The position numbers were made by a program, and so were the translations under genes. DNA of 64,000 bases from Pseudorhodoferax soli. GTDB lineage: Bacteria; Pseudomonadota; Gammaproteobacteria; Burkholderiales; Burkholderiaceae_C. The stretch is taken from positions 124,001-188,000 of the forward strand of contig NZ_QPJK01000009.1 in assembly GCF_003337555.1 (NCBI RefSeq), in the 5' to 3' direction. The notes beneath the pieces were generated by a model. The model saw only the letters and a list, made by a program, of their open reading frames with translations. It was not told the DNA's origin and did no database searches. Positions 32,857 through 41,595 of the stretch are shown here, one piece after another; the first letter of the stretch is position 1, and every line of letters starts with the position of its first letter.

Positions 32857-33459
32857 ATGGAGAAATCGGCCGAGGACAAGGCGCGCGAGCGCAAAGCCTT
32901 GCGTGCCGCGCTGTTGGAAGCGCGCCTGAACCTGCCCGACCGGCAGGAGCGTGCGCGGGGCTTGCAGCAGATCATGCGCATCTGGCTGGTCGGCCGAACC
33001 GACACGGTGATCGGCGCCTACTGGCCGATCAAGGGTGAGTTCGACCCGCTGCCTGCCCTGCACCGCTGGAAGGAAGACGGCGAACTGCAGGGCGAGGCAA
33101 CGCGCAAGCGCATCGGCCTGCCCGTGGTGGACAAGGTGCACAAGACGCTGACCTTCCACGCCTGGTACCCCGGCTGCCCGATGGAAGAGGATGCCTACGG
33201 CATTCCCAAGCCCAAGGGAACGGAGGTGGTGGTGCCCACGCTGCTGTTCGTGCCCTGCGTGGGTTACGCGCCCGGCGGCTACCGCCTGGGCTATGGCGGC
33301 GGCTTCTACGACCGCACGCTGGCCACGCTGCAACCCAAGCCGCTGACGGTGGGGCTGGGCTTCGGCACGGCGTTCATCGACGACTTCGAGCCCGAGCCGC
33401 ACGACGTGCCGCTGGACGCCATCCTCAACGACAACGGCGTGGTCTGGCCCATCAAGTAG
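32857..33459 (+). CDS. 5-formyltetrahydrofolate cyclo-ligase
   Basis: A 200-residue enzyme that makes 5,10-methenyl-THF from 5-formyl-THF with ATP. Family motifs are KGEFDPLP, VPCVGYAPGGYRLGYGGGFYDR (split loop) and the basic N-terminal RKALRAALL. The start ATG at 32857 follows GGGGAGG. Its start region nearly abuts that of the divergent slt gene; it is convergent with a LysR gene, 15 bp apart. Confidence 0.94.
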   Translation: MEKSAEDKARERKALRAALLEARLNLPDRQERARGLQQIMRIWLVGRTDTVIGAYWPIKGEFDPLPALHRWKEDGELQGEATRKRIGLPVVDKVHKTLTFHAWYPGCPMEEDAYGIPKPKGTEVVVPTLLFVPCVGYAPGGYRLGYGGGFYDRTLATLQPKPLTVGLGFGTAFIDDFEPEPHDVPLDAILNDNGVVWPIK

Positions 33460-33474
33460 CCGGCCGCAGCCAGT

Positions 33475-34470
33475 TCAATCGATGTCGTCCACCGTGTCCG
33501 GGTCGGGCGCATCGCCGACGGCCGCGCGCGTGAGCGCCGCCTGCTCCATGAGCCAGTCGCAAAAGGCCTGGACCTCGGGCCGGCTGTCGCGCCGCGGCGC
33601 CAGCTTGAGCCAGTAGGTCATCGGCGAGTCCATGCGCCGGCCGGGCAGCACCTCGACCAGGTCGCCATTGGCCATGCTTTCGGCCACCAGCGGCAAGCGC
33701 GCCAGCACCAGTCCCTGGCCGGCCAGCGCCGCCTGCACCATCTGGTAGGCATAGTTGAAGTAGAGCCAGCGCTGCGGCTGGAACTTGCGGGCCTGGGGCG
33801 CGGGCAGCTGCAGGTCGATCCAGCGCTGCCAGGTCAGCCACTGCAAATGGGTGTAGTGGGCGTCGCCAGCCTCGATGAGCGTGAACTGGCCCAGGTCCTC
33901 GGGCTTTTGCAGGCGCACGCCGCTCTTGAGCAGCCAGGGGCTGGCCACCGGCGTCAACTGTTCGCCGAACAGCCGGCGCCCGTCGGGCGGCATGTTGGCG
34001 AAATGGCCGTAGCGTAGCGACATGTCCACGTCGGCGATGTCCAGGTCGACCACGGCATCGGTGGCGTCGATGCGGATGTCGATGTCCGGATGGTCGCGCT
34101 GGAAGGCCTCGAGCCGCGGAATCAGCCACATCGAGGCGAATGAGGCGAAAGTCGTCAGCGAGACGCTGCGCCGCCCGGCGCTCTGGCGGATCTGGCGCAC
34201 TGCGCCGTCCAGCCGTTCCAGCGCCGGAGCGGTGGCGGCGAGCAACTGGGCGCCGGCACCGGTCAGCTCGACGGCACGGGTATGGCGCAAGAACAGTGGC
34301 ACGCCGACCTCTTCCTCCAATCCCTGGATCTGCCGGCTCACGGCCGATTGGGTGAGTGCCAGCTCTTCCGCGGCGACACGGAAGTTCAGATGGCGCGCCA
34401 CGGCCAGGAAGGCACGCAGCTGTCCGGCCGAAATCGGCCGCGTGCGCAGGTGGGTCTGGGAATGCTGCAT
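33475..34470 (-). CDS. LysR-family regulator (GcvA-like)
   Basis: A 331-residue LTTR with an HTH at about 14-70 (FLAVARHLNFRVAAEELALT then QSAVSRQIQGLEEE) and the GcvA-type effector domain (FASMWLIPRLEAFQ, DADMSLRYG-like VDMSLRYGH). It is divergent from a DUF2917 gene, with a LysR-type dyad at 34477-34499 immediately upstream of its start. It likely controls that gene and itself; the effector is unknown. Confidence 0.92.
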   Translation of the reverse strand: MQHSQTHLRTRPISAGQLRAFLAVARHLNFRVAAEELALTQSAVSRQIQGLEEEVGVPLFLRHTRAVELTGAGAQLLAATAPALERLDGAVRQIRQSAGRRSVSLTTFASFASMWLIPRLEAFQRDHPDIDIRIDATDAVVDLDIADVDMSLRYGHFANMPPDGRRLFGEQLTPVASPWLLKSGVRLQKPEDLGQFTLIEAGDAHYTHLQWLTWQRWIDLQLPAPQARKFQPQRWLYFNYAYQMVQAALAGQGLVLARLPLVAESMANGDLVEVLPGRRMDSPMTYWLKLAPRRDSRPEVQAFCDWLMEQAALTRAAVGDAPDPDTVDDID

Positions 34471-34476
34471 GGCGTG

Positions 34477-34499
34477 ATTGATGCGCTTGGCGAATCAAT
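34477..34499. promoter_or_regulatory. LysR-type operator dyad
   Basis: ATTGAT (34477-34482) and ATCAAT (34494-34499) are perfect inverted copies spaced by 11 bp, a T-N11-A type LTTR box. It lies 7 bp before the LysR start and about 80 bp before the DUF2917 gene, suiting divergent control. Confidence 0.55.
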
Positions 34500-34578
34500 A
34501 GCCTAGCGCGAATTCATTGGACCGCCAAGGGGCCGGCGACGATCATTCCTTCCCAAGCACCGAACTCAGGAGCCCGCC

Positions 34579-35067
34579 ATGTTCACCCAAGCCACGCAAA
34601 GCACGCATCAATCCTCGTCCCCCGCCGCCCTCCCGGGTTGCTGGAAGCTCGACGCCGGTCAGGCCTTCAGCCTGACGCCGTCCGCTGCGGGCGTGCTGCG
34701 CATTGCACACGGGCGTGTCTGGGTCACCATGGACATGCTGCGCAGCGATGCCCAGGCCGCTGGCGATCTGTTCCTCGTGCCGGGGCGGGGGCTGGTGGTG
34801 CAGGCAGGCCAGCGCGTGGTGCTCGAATCCTCGGGTGCCGAACGCGGTGCGGCGGCCTATTTCGCCTGGGACCCGCTGCCGCAAACGCAGGCGCGTGCCG
34901 TCGGCCGTGCGCTGCAGGCCGGTCGCTGGCAGCAGGCCGTGGCCCAGCCGGTGCGCGACCTCGGGCTGGCCCTGGGCCAAGCCGGTGCCGCACTGACGCG
35001 GCTGGCGCTGGGCCTGTTCGGCCTGGTGCTGCCGCCCGCACGCGGCCGCATGCAGCAGCAGTCCTGA
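34579..35067 (+). CDS. DUF2917 domain protein
   Basis: A 162-residue protein. Residues about 24-95 form the DUF2917 domain (KLDAGQAFSLTPSAAGVLRI then GRVWVTMDM and GDLFLVPGRGLVVQAGQ), a cupin-like beta-rich fold of unknown role found in Burkholderiales. The C-terminal third is helical and Ala/Leu-rich. The start ATG at 34579 follows AGGAGCCCGCC. It pairs with the divergent GcvA-like LysR. No catalytic residues can be named. Confidence 0.8.
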   Translation: MFTQATQSTHQSSSPAALPGCWKLDAGQAFSLTPSAAGVLRIAHGRVWVTMDMLRSDAQAAGDLFLVPGRGLVVQAGQRVVLESSGAERGAAAYFAWDPLPQTQARAVGRALQAGRWQQAVAQPVRDLGLALGQAGAALTRLALGLFGLVLPPARGRMQQQS

Positions 35068-35076
35068 CCGCCAGGC

Positions 35077-35739
35077 CTACCAGCGCGCCGGCAGCTTCGC
35101 CAGCAGGGCGATGCGCCGGTCGCGCACGCCGACATAGCCGCCGGCCTCCAGGTCTTTCATGATGCGGCTGACCATCTCCCGGCTGCAGCCGACGCGGCTT
35201 GCGATGTCCTGCTGCGTCATGCGCTCGCGCATCAGCGCGGTGCCGTCGGGCTGGGGTTCGGCCAACTCCGTCAGCAACTGCGTGATGCGCCCGTAGACAT
35301 CGGTGAAGGCCAGGTTGCGCACGGCGTTGGTCGCCGAGCGCGCGCGCCGGATCACCTTGCCCAGGAGATCCAGCGCAAAGCCCGGCTCCTGGCCGATGAA
35401 GGCCAGCAGGGTCGCGCGCGACACCAGCGAGCACACGGCGGGCTCCAGCGTGATCACGCTGGCCGAGCGCGGCCCGCCGTCCAACGCCATCTCGCCGAAG
35501 TAATCGCCCGCGACGATCACGCCCAGCGTGATCTCGCGGCCGTTGGAATCGGTGCTGAACACCTTGACGCGGCCTTCCATGACGACGAAGAGCGTGTCGC
35601 CGTGGTCCGACTCATGGATCAGGATGGTGCCCTTGCGGTAATGCCGCACGTCGCCAAGGGCGGCAAGGCGGCGCAAGGGGCTGGAGGGGGCGGCGTTGGA
35701 ACTGAACGCGTCGGTCTGTGCACTCAACTCGGACATCAT
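35077..35739 (-). CDS. Crp/Fnr-family regulator A
   Basis: A 220-residue Crp-like protein. The N-terminal cyclic-nucleotide-binding fold has GDTLFVVMEGRVKVFS and GDYFGEMALDGGPRSAS; the FGEMALxxxxxRSAS phosphate-binding cassette is close to that of true CRP (FGELGLFEEGQERSA), so a nucleotide ligand is possible. The C-terminal HTH is QQDIASRVGCSREMVSRIM. It is a close paralogue of the 36673-37335 gene (same length, near-identical cassette). Start ATG 35739 or the adjacent 35736. Confidence 0.92.
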   Translation of the reverse strand: MMSELSAQTDAFSSNAAPSSPLRRLAALGDVRHYRKGTILIHESDHGDTLFVVMEGRVKVFSTDSNGREITLGVIVAGDYFGEMALDGGPRSASVITLEPAVCSLVSRATLLAFIGQEPGFALDLLGKVIRRARSATNAVRNLAFTDVYGRITQLLTELAEPQPDGTALMRERMTQQDIASRVGCSREMVSRIMKDLEAGGYVGVRDRRIALLAKLPARW

Positions 35740-35846
35740 GGCTCGACGTGCCGCGTGGCGGCGGCGCTGGTGTGGCGTTGTTCGCGCCAGTCTAAGCCAT
35801 GCACCTCGGTGCCGCGCGCGCAGGCGCGACCCGGGCCGCCGGCGGA

Positions 35847-36521
35847 TCAGGCCAGGTGGCGCGCCATGGGCGGCAGCAGCGAAACCGTCTGCACGAGTTC
35901 GCGGATGGAGCCGCTGCGCGTCTTCTGGCGGATCGACAGCAGTTGGCTGCGCACCGTGGACACCTGCACACCGTGCTGGCGGGCCACCTCGTGCGGCCGC
36001 TTGCCTTCGCAGACGGCGGCCAGCACATTGCTCTCGGCGGCCGTGAGGTCGCAGGAACGGGCGAACAGCGCCAGCGTGGTGGCATCGCACAGGCGCGACT
36101 TGGAGAAGATCAGCAAAGCCTGGCCGTCTTCCTCGGGGCCGGCGAGCGGCACCACGGCCACAGTGGTGCGGCCGGGAGCCTTGTTGGCGGTGAGCAGGTC
36201 GCGCACGCCGGTGCGGGCCAGCGTGAGGCTGCGTTCCAGGGCGCGCTCGCCCACGGGTGTCAGCGCGCAGAGCTCGCCGGCGACCAGCGACAGGCCGCTG
36301 CTGTGGTTGCTGTCGGCGCTCATGGCGAGCAGGGCGGCCGAGTTGGCCAGGTGCAAGCGGCGCGAGCCGATGGAAATCAATGCGAGCCCGTAGTCCACGT
36401 GTTCGATGATGCAGCGCAGCATCGTCGTGGCATCGGAAAGGAACCGCCGCGGCGTGGCAGCGATGACGCTGCCGATGTCCCAGGCAGCCTCGGTCTGGAC
36501 AGACGTTGAACCTTCCAACAT
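35847..36521 (-). CDS. LuxR-type HTH transcriptional regulator
   Basis: A 224-residue protein with an N-terminal PAS-like or sensory region (about 30-140) and a C-terminal LuxR HTH: CDLTAAESNVLAAVCEGKRP then HGVQVSTVRSQLLSIRQKT. The recognition helix region is typical of LuxR/GerE proteins. The start ATG at 36521 follows GGAGCTGCC. It sits between two paralogous Crp/Fnr genes, with dyads resembling CRP/FNR sites upstream at 36593-36631. The signal and targets are unknown. Confidence 0.82.
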   Translation of the reverse strand: MLEGSTSVQTEAAWDIGSVIAATPRRFLSDATTMLRCIIEHVDYGLALISIGSRRLHLANSAALLAMSADSNHSSGLSLVAGELCALTPVGERALERSLTLARTGVRDLLTANKAPGRTTVAVVPLAGPEEDGQALLIFSKSRLCDATTLALFARSCDLTAAESNVLAAVCEGKRPHEVARQHGVQVSTVRSQLLSIRQKTRSGSIRELVQTVSLLPPMARHLA

Positions 36522-36592
36522 GGCAGCTCCTTGTTCCCCGCGGCATGGGCGAGGCCGGTGGGAAGCTTAGGTGGCGTGCCGGGTGTGACGCC

Positions 36593-36631
36593 GTGTGAAA
36601 CCCACACCCGCTTTGTGACGTATGCACACAA
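36593..36631. promoter_or_regulatory. Two Crp/Fnr-like dyads upstream of the LuxR-type gene
   Basis: GTGTG-N5-CACAC at 36593-36607 and TTGTG-N9-CACAA at 36613-36631 lie in the 151-bp gap between the LuxR-type gene and Crp/Fnr regulator B. The half-sites resemble CRP (TGTGA) more than FNR (TTGAT). Their position suits control of the LuxR-type gene by one of the flanking Crp/Fnr proteins. Confidence 0.45.
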
Positions 36632-36672
36632 TTTGGAGCGAATTTTTTCAAAAACCCGCGCCACTTCGTGAA

Positions 36673-37335
36673 CTACCAGCGCGACGGGAGAGGCGTGCGC
36701 AGCACCATCCGGCCGTCGTCCCGCTCCAGGTAGCCGGCTGCCTGCAGGTCTCTGAGGATGCGGTTGAGCATCTCGCGGCTGCAGCCGACGCGCTGGGCGA
36801 TCTCCTGCAGGCTCAGGTCGTCGGGCAGCACGGCCCGGCCATCGCCATCGGGCTGGGCGGCGCCACCCAGCAGCTGGGCCAGGCGGCTGTACACATCGAT
36901 GAAAGCCAGGTTGCGCGCGCTGTTGGTGGCCATGCGCGCACGCCGCGTCACCTTGGCCAGCAGTTCCAGCGCGAAGCTGGGTTGGCGTCCGATGTGGGCC
37001 AGCAGTGCGTCGCGGGTGACCAGAGCGCAGACGGTGGGCTCCAGCGCCTCCACGGTGGCCGAGCGGGGGCCGCCGTCCAGGGCCATCTCGCCGAAGTAGT
37101 CGCCGGCGCCGACGTAGCCGAAGGTGATCTCGCGGTCCTGCGGGTCGTGGCCGTAGGCGCGCACCTGGCCTTGCATGACGACGAACAGCGTGTCGCCGCG
37201 GTCGGCCTCGTGCAGCAGCTTGGCGCCGCTGCCGTAGCGGCGCGGCGTGCCCACGGCCGCCAACGCCCGCACGCTCTTCGGGTAGGCAGGGTCGGCACAG
37301 AACGCTTGCGCCACGGCATCCAGGCTGGAACCCAT
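36673..37335 (-). CDS. Crp/Fnr-family regulator B
   Basis: A 220-residue Crp-like protein from ATG 37335 (preceded by GGAGGTGCAGCG). It shares GDTLFVVMQGQV, GDYFGEMALDGGPRSAT and the HTH LQEIAQRVGCSREMLNRIL with regulator A, plus the same PSRW/PARW C-terminus, showing a local duplication. It lacks the N-terminal Fe-S cysteines of FNR. It is divergent from a third Crp/Fnr gene. Confidence 0.92.
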   Translation of the reverse strand: MGSSLDAVAQAFCADPAYPKSVRALAAVGTPRRYGSGAKLLHEADRGDTLFVVMQGQVRAYGHDPQDREITFGYVGAGDYFGEMALDGGPRSATVEALEPTVCALVTRDALLAHIGRQPSFALELLAKVTRRARMATNSARNLAFIDVYSRLAQLLGGAAQPDGDGRAVLPDDLSLQEIAQRVGCSREMLNRILRDLQAAGYLERDDGRMVLRTPLPSRW

Positions 37336-37417
37336 CGCTGCACCTCCTTCGTTCCGGTTCGGGAAGCGGTCGGAGTGTAGGAGCATGCGGCGGCGCCCCC
37401 TACACTCGCGCTCCGTG

Positions 37418-38170
37418 ATGCCGTCCGACGCCCCTCCCATGCCGACGCGCTGCGCCCACTGCGGTCTGCGCGCGAGCGGCGCATTCCATCAGCTTGCGGA
37501 GAGCGAACTCGGCTTCATCGAAGACCTGCGCAGCGCCTCCGAGCGCGTGCCGGCAGGCCACGTGCTGATCCGCGAGCAGGCCGACGGCGGCCGGCTCTAC
37601 ACGCTATACGCCGGCTGGGCATTCCGCTACAAGACGCTCAGCGATGGCCGGCGCCAGATCCTGAACTTTCTGCTGCCTGGCGACTTCTTCGGCCTGCAGC
37701 AACGCTTTTCTGAAGGCGCGACCTATGGCGTGGAGGCGCTGACCGAGGCTTCGGTCTGCGTGTTCCAGGGCGCGCGGCTCTGGGAGCTCTACCGCACCCA
37801 GCCGCGCCTGGGTTACGACCTGACCTGGCTTTGCGCGCGCGAGGAGCAGATGCTGGACGAGAACCTGCTCACCACCGGCCGGCGCAGCGCGATGGAGCGC
37901 GTCGCCGTGCTGCTGATCCATCTCTTCAAACGCCTGCAGCGGATCGGGCTGGTCGCCGAAGACAACAGCTGTGCCTTCCCGCTGACGCAGCAGCACATGG
38001 CCGATGCGCTGGGACTGTCGCTGGTGCACACGCACCGCACGCTGCGCCGTTTGCAGGCCCTGGGCTTGCACAGCCTGGAGGATGGGCGGTTGGTGCTGCG
38101 CAACCCGCGGGCGCTGACGCAGCTGGCCGACTATGCGGCCCGGCCATTGGAGAAACTGCCACTTTTGTAG
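37418..38170 (+). CDS. Crp/Fnr-family regulator C
   Basis: An approximately 250-residue regulator, unlike A and B. Near the start is CAHCGLRASGAF, an echo of the FNR cysteine region, but only one CxxC pair is present, so a full FNR-type 4Fe-4S cluster is doubtful. The sensory domain has GWAFRYKTLSDGRRQILNF and LPGDFFGLQQ; the HTH is TQQHMADALGLSLVHTHRT. Starts at 37439 (MPTRCAHC) or 37385 are alternatives, as no ribosome site stands out. Its type suggests redox, NO or oxygen response; this is inference. Confidence 0.85.
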   Translation: MPSDAPPMPTRCAHCGLRASGAFHQLAESELGFIEDLRSASERVPAGHVLIREQADGGRLYTLYAGWAFRYKTLSDGRRQILNFLLPGDFFGLQQRFSEGATYGVEALTEASVCVFQGARLWELYRTQPRLGYDLTWLCAREEQMLDENLLTTGRRSAMERVAVLLIHLFKRLQRIGLVAEDNSCAFPLTQQHMADALGLSLVHTHRTLRRLQALGLHSLEDGRLVLRNPRALTQLADYAARPLEKLPLL

Positions 38171-38292
38171 GATGGCGCCGACGGCTGTAACAAGCCGTGG
38201 ACGACGGGGTGTCCCCAGGCGGCGCCCTAAGCTGGTGCAATCTTGCCGGCGTGCCCTGTTCCTGGGCATGCGGCGCTCCAGGATTGATCGCC

Positions 38293-38529
38293 ATGCACCA
38301 GGATTTTCGCGATTCCGTCTCCGCCGGGCTGCAGCACCGCCATCTGCCGCCCGACAACCGCCAACAGCAACAAGACAACGGCACGCGCGAATTCCAGCCC
38401 CCCGCGCAGCAGGGCGATGCCTGGAGCGTTCCCGAGGTTCCGCACAGCCTGCAAGCCTACCTGGACCGCAGCCGCCAGCGCGGGGAACTGCCGCGTCCGC
38501 GCCCGGCACTGCGGCTGGCCAAGCGCTGA
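38293..38529 (+). CDS. Possible small protein (78 aa), unknown
   Basis: A short reading frame from ATG 38293 (MHQDFRDSVSAGLQHR), Gln/Pro-rich and probably disordered, with a possible AGGA ribosome site 9 bases upstream. It fills the space between regulator C and the convergent DUF6279 gene, leaving a 3-bp gap. Codon use resembles neighbours, but no homologue is recognised and it could be non-coding. Confidence 0.4.
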   Translation: MHQDFRDSVSAGLQHRHLPPDNRQQQQDNGTREFQPPAQQGDAWSVPEVPHSLQAYLDRSRQRGELPRPRPALRLAKR

Positions 38530-38532
38530 AAC

Positions 38533-39423
38533 TCAGCGCTGCGCCGCCAGCGACCGGAAATCCTTCTCGTACGCCTGCAGCCGCTTGACGGCGTTGTCGC
38601 GTTGCGCCGCCGTGGTGGTGTCGTGCAACACGGCCAGGCCTTCGCAGCCTTCCTCGATCTGCCGCTGCGCATAGGCGCGGTAGTCGGTCTGCGGCGACTG
38701 GCGGTAGCGCGCGAACAGGCCGCGCAGCGCGCGCTCGGCCTGTTCGGGCGTGGTCTGCTCGCCGGCCAGGCTGCGCAGTGTCTGCAAGGTGTCCTGCTGG
38801 CGCCGCAGGCGTTCGGCCTGCAGCTTGCGCGGGTCATAGCTGGAGGCGTCGACCTGGCGGCGCAGCAGTGCCCGCTGCTCGGTGCTCAGCCGACCGTAGA
38901 AGTGCTCGGCGCGGTCCAGCGTCTTGTCGTAGCGCTTCTCGTGCAGCTTGTCCGGGCTCAGCTCAAGCCACTCCTTGCGGAAGTCCTCGTTGGTCTTGCT
39001 GTATTTGGTCTCCAGGTGCTGCAGCTGCGCCGGCGTGAGGCTGCGCACCAGCTGCGCCGCACCGGGCTCCGAGTGGGCGCTGAGGTCTGCCAACTGGCGC
39101 TGCACGTCGTCCACCAGCGCGCAGGCCTGTTGGGCGGGCAGGTGCTCCTGCGCGGCCAGCGCCTGGGCGCGTTGCAGCAGGCCGGCCATCTCGGGCAGCT
39201 GCGTGCGGTGCCACTGCTGCAGGCTGGCCAGGTCTTCGCGCAGGCGCGTCGACTGCGAATCGTCGAAGTCCAGGTAGCTGTTGAGCCACCAGGTGCCGAA
39301 CGTGGGCACGTTGTTGTAGGCCAGACGCACGGAGCCGCAGCCCGCCATCAGGCAGGCCAGAGCCAGCACGATAATCCGCGCGGCATTTGAACCAGTTAAA
39401 GCAGTTAAAGCGAGGTAGTGCAT
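38533..39423 (-). CDS. DUF6279-family lipoprotein
   Basis: A 296-residue secreted protein with a lipobox in CLMAGCGS (Cys near 29) and the family opening [23 protein letters not shown]. The rest is rich in charged helices ([20 protein letters not shown]), possibly coiled coil. Its role is unknown; it is anchored in the outer or inner membrane facing the periplasm. The chosen ATG (39423-39421) overlaps the divergent glmU ATG by two bases, so a later start cannot be excluded, although the signal peptide needs most of this region. Confidence 0.78.
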   Translation of the reverse strand: MHYLALTALTGSNAARIIVLALACLMAGCGSVRLAYNNVPTFGTWWLNSYLDFDDSQSTRLREDLASLQQWHRTQLPEMAGLLQRAQALAAQEHLPAQQACALVDDVQRQLADLSAHSEPGAAQLVRSLTPAQLQHLETKYSKTNEDFRKEWLELSPDKLHEKRYDKTLDRAEHFYGRLSTEQRALLRRQVDASSYDPRKLQAERLRRQQDTLQTLRSLAGEQTTPEQAERALRGLFARYRQSPQTDYRAYAQRQIEEGCEGLAVLHDTTTAAQRDNAVKRLQAYEKDFRSLAAQR

Positions 39424-40831
39424 GGCATCCGTCGATGTGGTGGTCATGGCCGCGGGCAAGGGCACGCGGATGAAGAGCAGCATCCCCAAAGTGTTGCACC
39501 GTCTGGCCGGTCGAGCCCTGCTCGGGCATGTGCTGGGCACCGCGGCGCAATTGGCCCCGCGGCGCACCATCGTCATCACCGGCCATGGCGCTGCGACAGT
39601 GGAGAGTTTCGTCCAAGAGGCGGCCGCCGGCCAAGCCGCTTCGGCGCTGGATTGCGTCAGACAGGAGCCGCAGTTGGGGACGGGCCATGCCGTGCAGCAG
39701 GCCGTGCCGCTGCTGCCCGATGACGGTGTCACGCTGATCCTCAACGGCGACGTGCCGCTGATCGCGGCCGACACGCTGCGCGCGCTGCTGGGCAGCTGCG
39801 CCGGCGAGCGGCTGGCACTGCTGACGGTGGACATGCCCGATCCCACCGGCTATGGCCGCATCGTGCGCGATGGCGATGCCGTGCAGCGCATCGTCGAGCA
39901 CAAGGACGCCACGCAGGCCCAACGCGCCATCCCCGAGATCTACACCGGCGTGATGGCCGTGCCGACGGCCGCGCTCAAGCGCTGGCTTGCGCGGCTGACC
40001 AACGACAACGTGCAGGGCGAGTACTACCTGACCGACATCGTGCAGATGGCCGTCGCCGACGGCGTGCCGGTGGTGGCGAGCAAGACCGCAGACCGCATCC
40101 AGGTCGACGGCGTCAACAGCCCGGTGCAGCTGGCCGAACTCGAGCGCGCCTACCAGCTGCGCCATGCCCAGCGCCTCATGGAGCAGGGCGTGCGCCTCGC
40201 GGACCCGGCGCGCCTGGACGTGCGCGGCCGGCTGGAATGCGGGGCCGATGTGGAGATTGACATCGGCTGCATCTTCGAAGGCCAGGTGAGCCTGGGCGAC
40301 GGGGTGCGGATCGGCCCGCACTGCGTGATCGCCAATGCGCAGATCGCTGCCGGCACCGTCATCCAGGCGTTCTGCCACATCGAGGGCGGTGCCGATGCCG
40401 GCGGCCAGGTGCAGGTGGGCGCGGGCGCGATCGTCGGCCCGTACGCACGGCTGCGCCCCGGCGCCAGGCTTGGCGAAGAGGTGCACATCGGCAACTTCGT
40501 CGAAGTCAAGAACTCCACGCTGGCCAAGGGCGCCAAGGCCAACCACCTGGCCTACCTGGGCGACGCCACCGTGGGCGAGCGCGTCAACTACGGCGCAGGC
40601 AGCATCACGGCCAACTACGACGGTGCGAACAAGCACCGCACCGTGATCGAGGCCGATGTGCACGTGGGCAGCAACTGCGTGCTCGTCGCTCCCGTGACGA
40701 TCGGCGCCGGCGGCACCGTGGGCGGTGGCTCCACCATCACCAAGGATGCTCCGGCCGGGGCGCTGAGCGTGGCGCGCGGCCGCCAAGTCAGCATCCCCAA
40801 CTGGACACGCCCCGCGAAGAAGGCGAAGTGA
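39422..40831 (+). CDS. glmU: Bifunctional UDP-GlcNAc pyrophosphorylase / glucosamine-1-P acetyltransferase
   Basis: A 469-residue GlmU, about the usual length. The N-terminal uridyltransferase domain has [18 protein letters not shown] (about 9-26) and the LNGDVPLI metal site. The C-terminal left-handed beta-helix acetyltransferase has [10 protein letters not shown], the GNFVEVKNS loop, NHLAYLGDA and [13 protein letters not shown]. It makes UDP-GlcNAc for peptidoglycan and LPS. The last codons overlap the next gene (GTGA). glmS lies 1.3 kb downstream, so the amino-sugar genes are clustered. Confidence 0.97.
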   Translation: MASVDVVVMAAGKGTRMKSSIPKVLHRLAGRALLGHVLGTAAQLAPRRTIVITGHGAATVESFVQEAAAGQAASALDCVRQEPQLGTGHAVQQAVPLLPDDGVTLILNGDVPLIAADTLRALLGSCAGERLALLTVDMPDPTGYGRIVRDGDAVQRIVEHKDATQAQRAIPEIYTGVMAVPTAALKRWLARLTNDNVQGEYYLTDIVQMAVADGVPVVASKTADRIQVDGVNSPVQLAELERAYQLRHAQRLMEQGVRLADPARLDVRGRLECGADVEIDIGCIFEGQVSLGDGVRIGPHCVIANAQIAAGTVIQAFCHIEGGADAGGQVQVGAGAIVGPYARLRPGARLGEEVHIGNFVEVKNSTLAKGAKANHLAYLGDATVGERVNYGAGSITANYDGANKHRTVIEADVHVGSNCVLVAPVTIGAGGTVGGGSTITKDAPAGALSVARGRQVSIPNWTRPAKKAK

Positions 40832-41595
40832 GCGCGGACGGCCCCAGCCAACTGCAGGCGCTGCGCGCGCAGCTGGGCGCGGCCCAGGCCGATGCCGAGG
40901 ACATGGCGCGCATGGTCTCGCACGACCTGCGCGCGCCGGTGCGCCATGTCTTGGCCTACGGCGAGGTGCTGCGCGAGATGGCCGCGTCCGGCGAGGATCT
41001 CTCACCCGCCCTGGCCCAGCTGGAGCGCTCCTCGCGCCAGCTGGGCGACATGCTCGATGCCGTGCTGGCGCTCGTGCGGTTGTCGGGCGCGCCGCTGCAG
41101 CCGGGCCTGACCGACGGTGCGCTGTTGGTGGCCGAGGCGCGCCGCGCGGCAGAAGCCGCCTTGTCCGCGGCCGACCGTGCGCGCGCCATCCGCTGGGAGA
41201 TCGCGCCTGCCCTGCCGCCCGTGCCGGGCGACGCGGCGCAGCTGCGCCAGGCGCTGGCCGCGCTGCTGGCCAATGCCGTCAAGTTCACGCGCCCTGCGGC
41301 CGAGCCCTGCATCCAGGTCGACGGCATGGCGCTGCCCGATGGCTGCGTGCAACTGTGCGTGCGCGACAACGGCGCCGGGTTCCCGCCCGCCCAGGCCACA
41401 CGCTTGTTCCAGCCCTTCGCGCGCCTGCACGGTGCCCGCTTCGAGGGCCTGGGCACGGGCCTGGCCCTGGTGCAGCAGGTCATGCGCCGCCACGGAGGCA
41501 GCGTGCGCGCCGAGGCCGCGCCCGGCCAGGGCTGCACGGTCTGGCTCACCTTGCCGCAGGCAGCGGCAGCCGGGTCTGGAATTTCGCGCGCTTGA
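40828..41595 (+). CDS. Orphan sensor-less histidine kinase
   Basis: A 255-residue kinase core from GTG 40828. It has the HisKA dimerisation helix with the phospho-His in [17 protein letters not shown] (about 29-45) and the HATPase domain: N box [14 protein letters not shown]1 DNGAGF, G2 GLGTGLALV. No membrane segment, PAS or GAF domain is present, and no response regulator gene is adjacent. Translation is coupled to glmU by a 4-bp overlap. Its 3' end overlaps the convergent Lrp gene by 50 bp. It may be fed by a partner protein or act as a hybrid-system helper. Confidence 0.85.
   Translation: MSADGPSQLQALRAQLGAAQADAEDMARMVSHDLRAPVRHVLAYGEVLREMAASGEDLSPALAQLERSSRQLGDMLDAVLALVRLSGAPLQPGLTDGALLVAEARRAAEAALSAADRARAIRWEIAPALPPVPGDAAQLRQALAALLANAVKFTRPAAEPCIQVDGMALPDGCVQLCVRDNGAGFPPAQATRLFQPFARLHGARFEGLGTGLALVQQVMRRHGGSVRAEAAPGQGCTVWLTLPQAAAAGSGISRA

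Noticed and set aside
35739-36651. Extended N-terminus for Crp/Fnr regulator A
   Set aside because: The in-frame extension is Arg/Pro-rich shadow of the LuxR-type gene; the family length is reached from ATG 35739.
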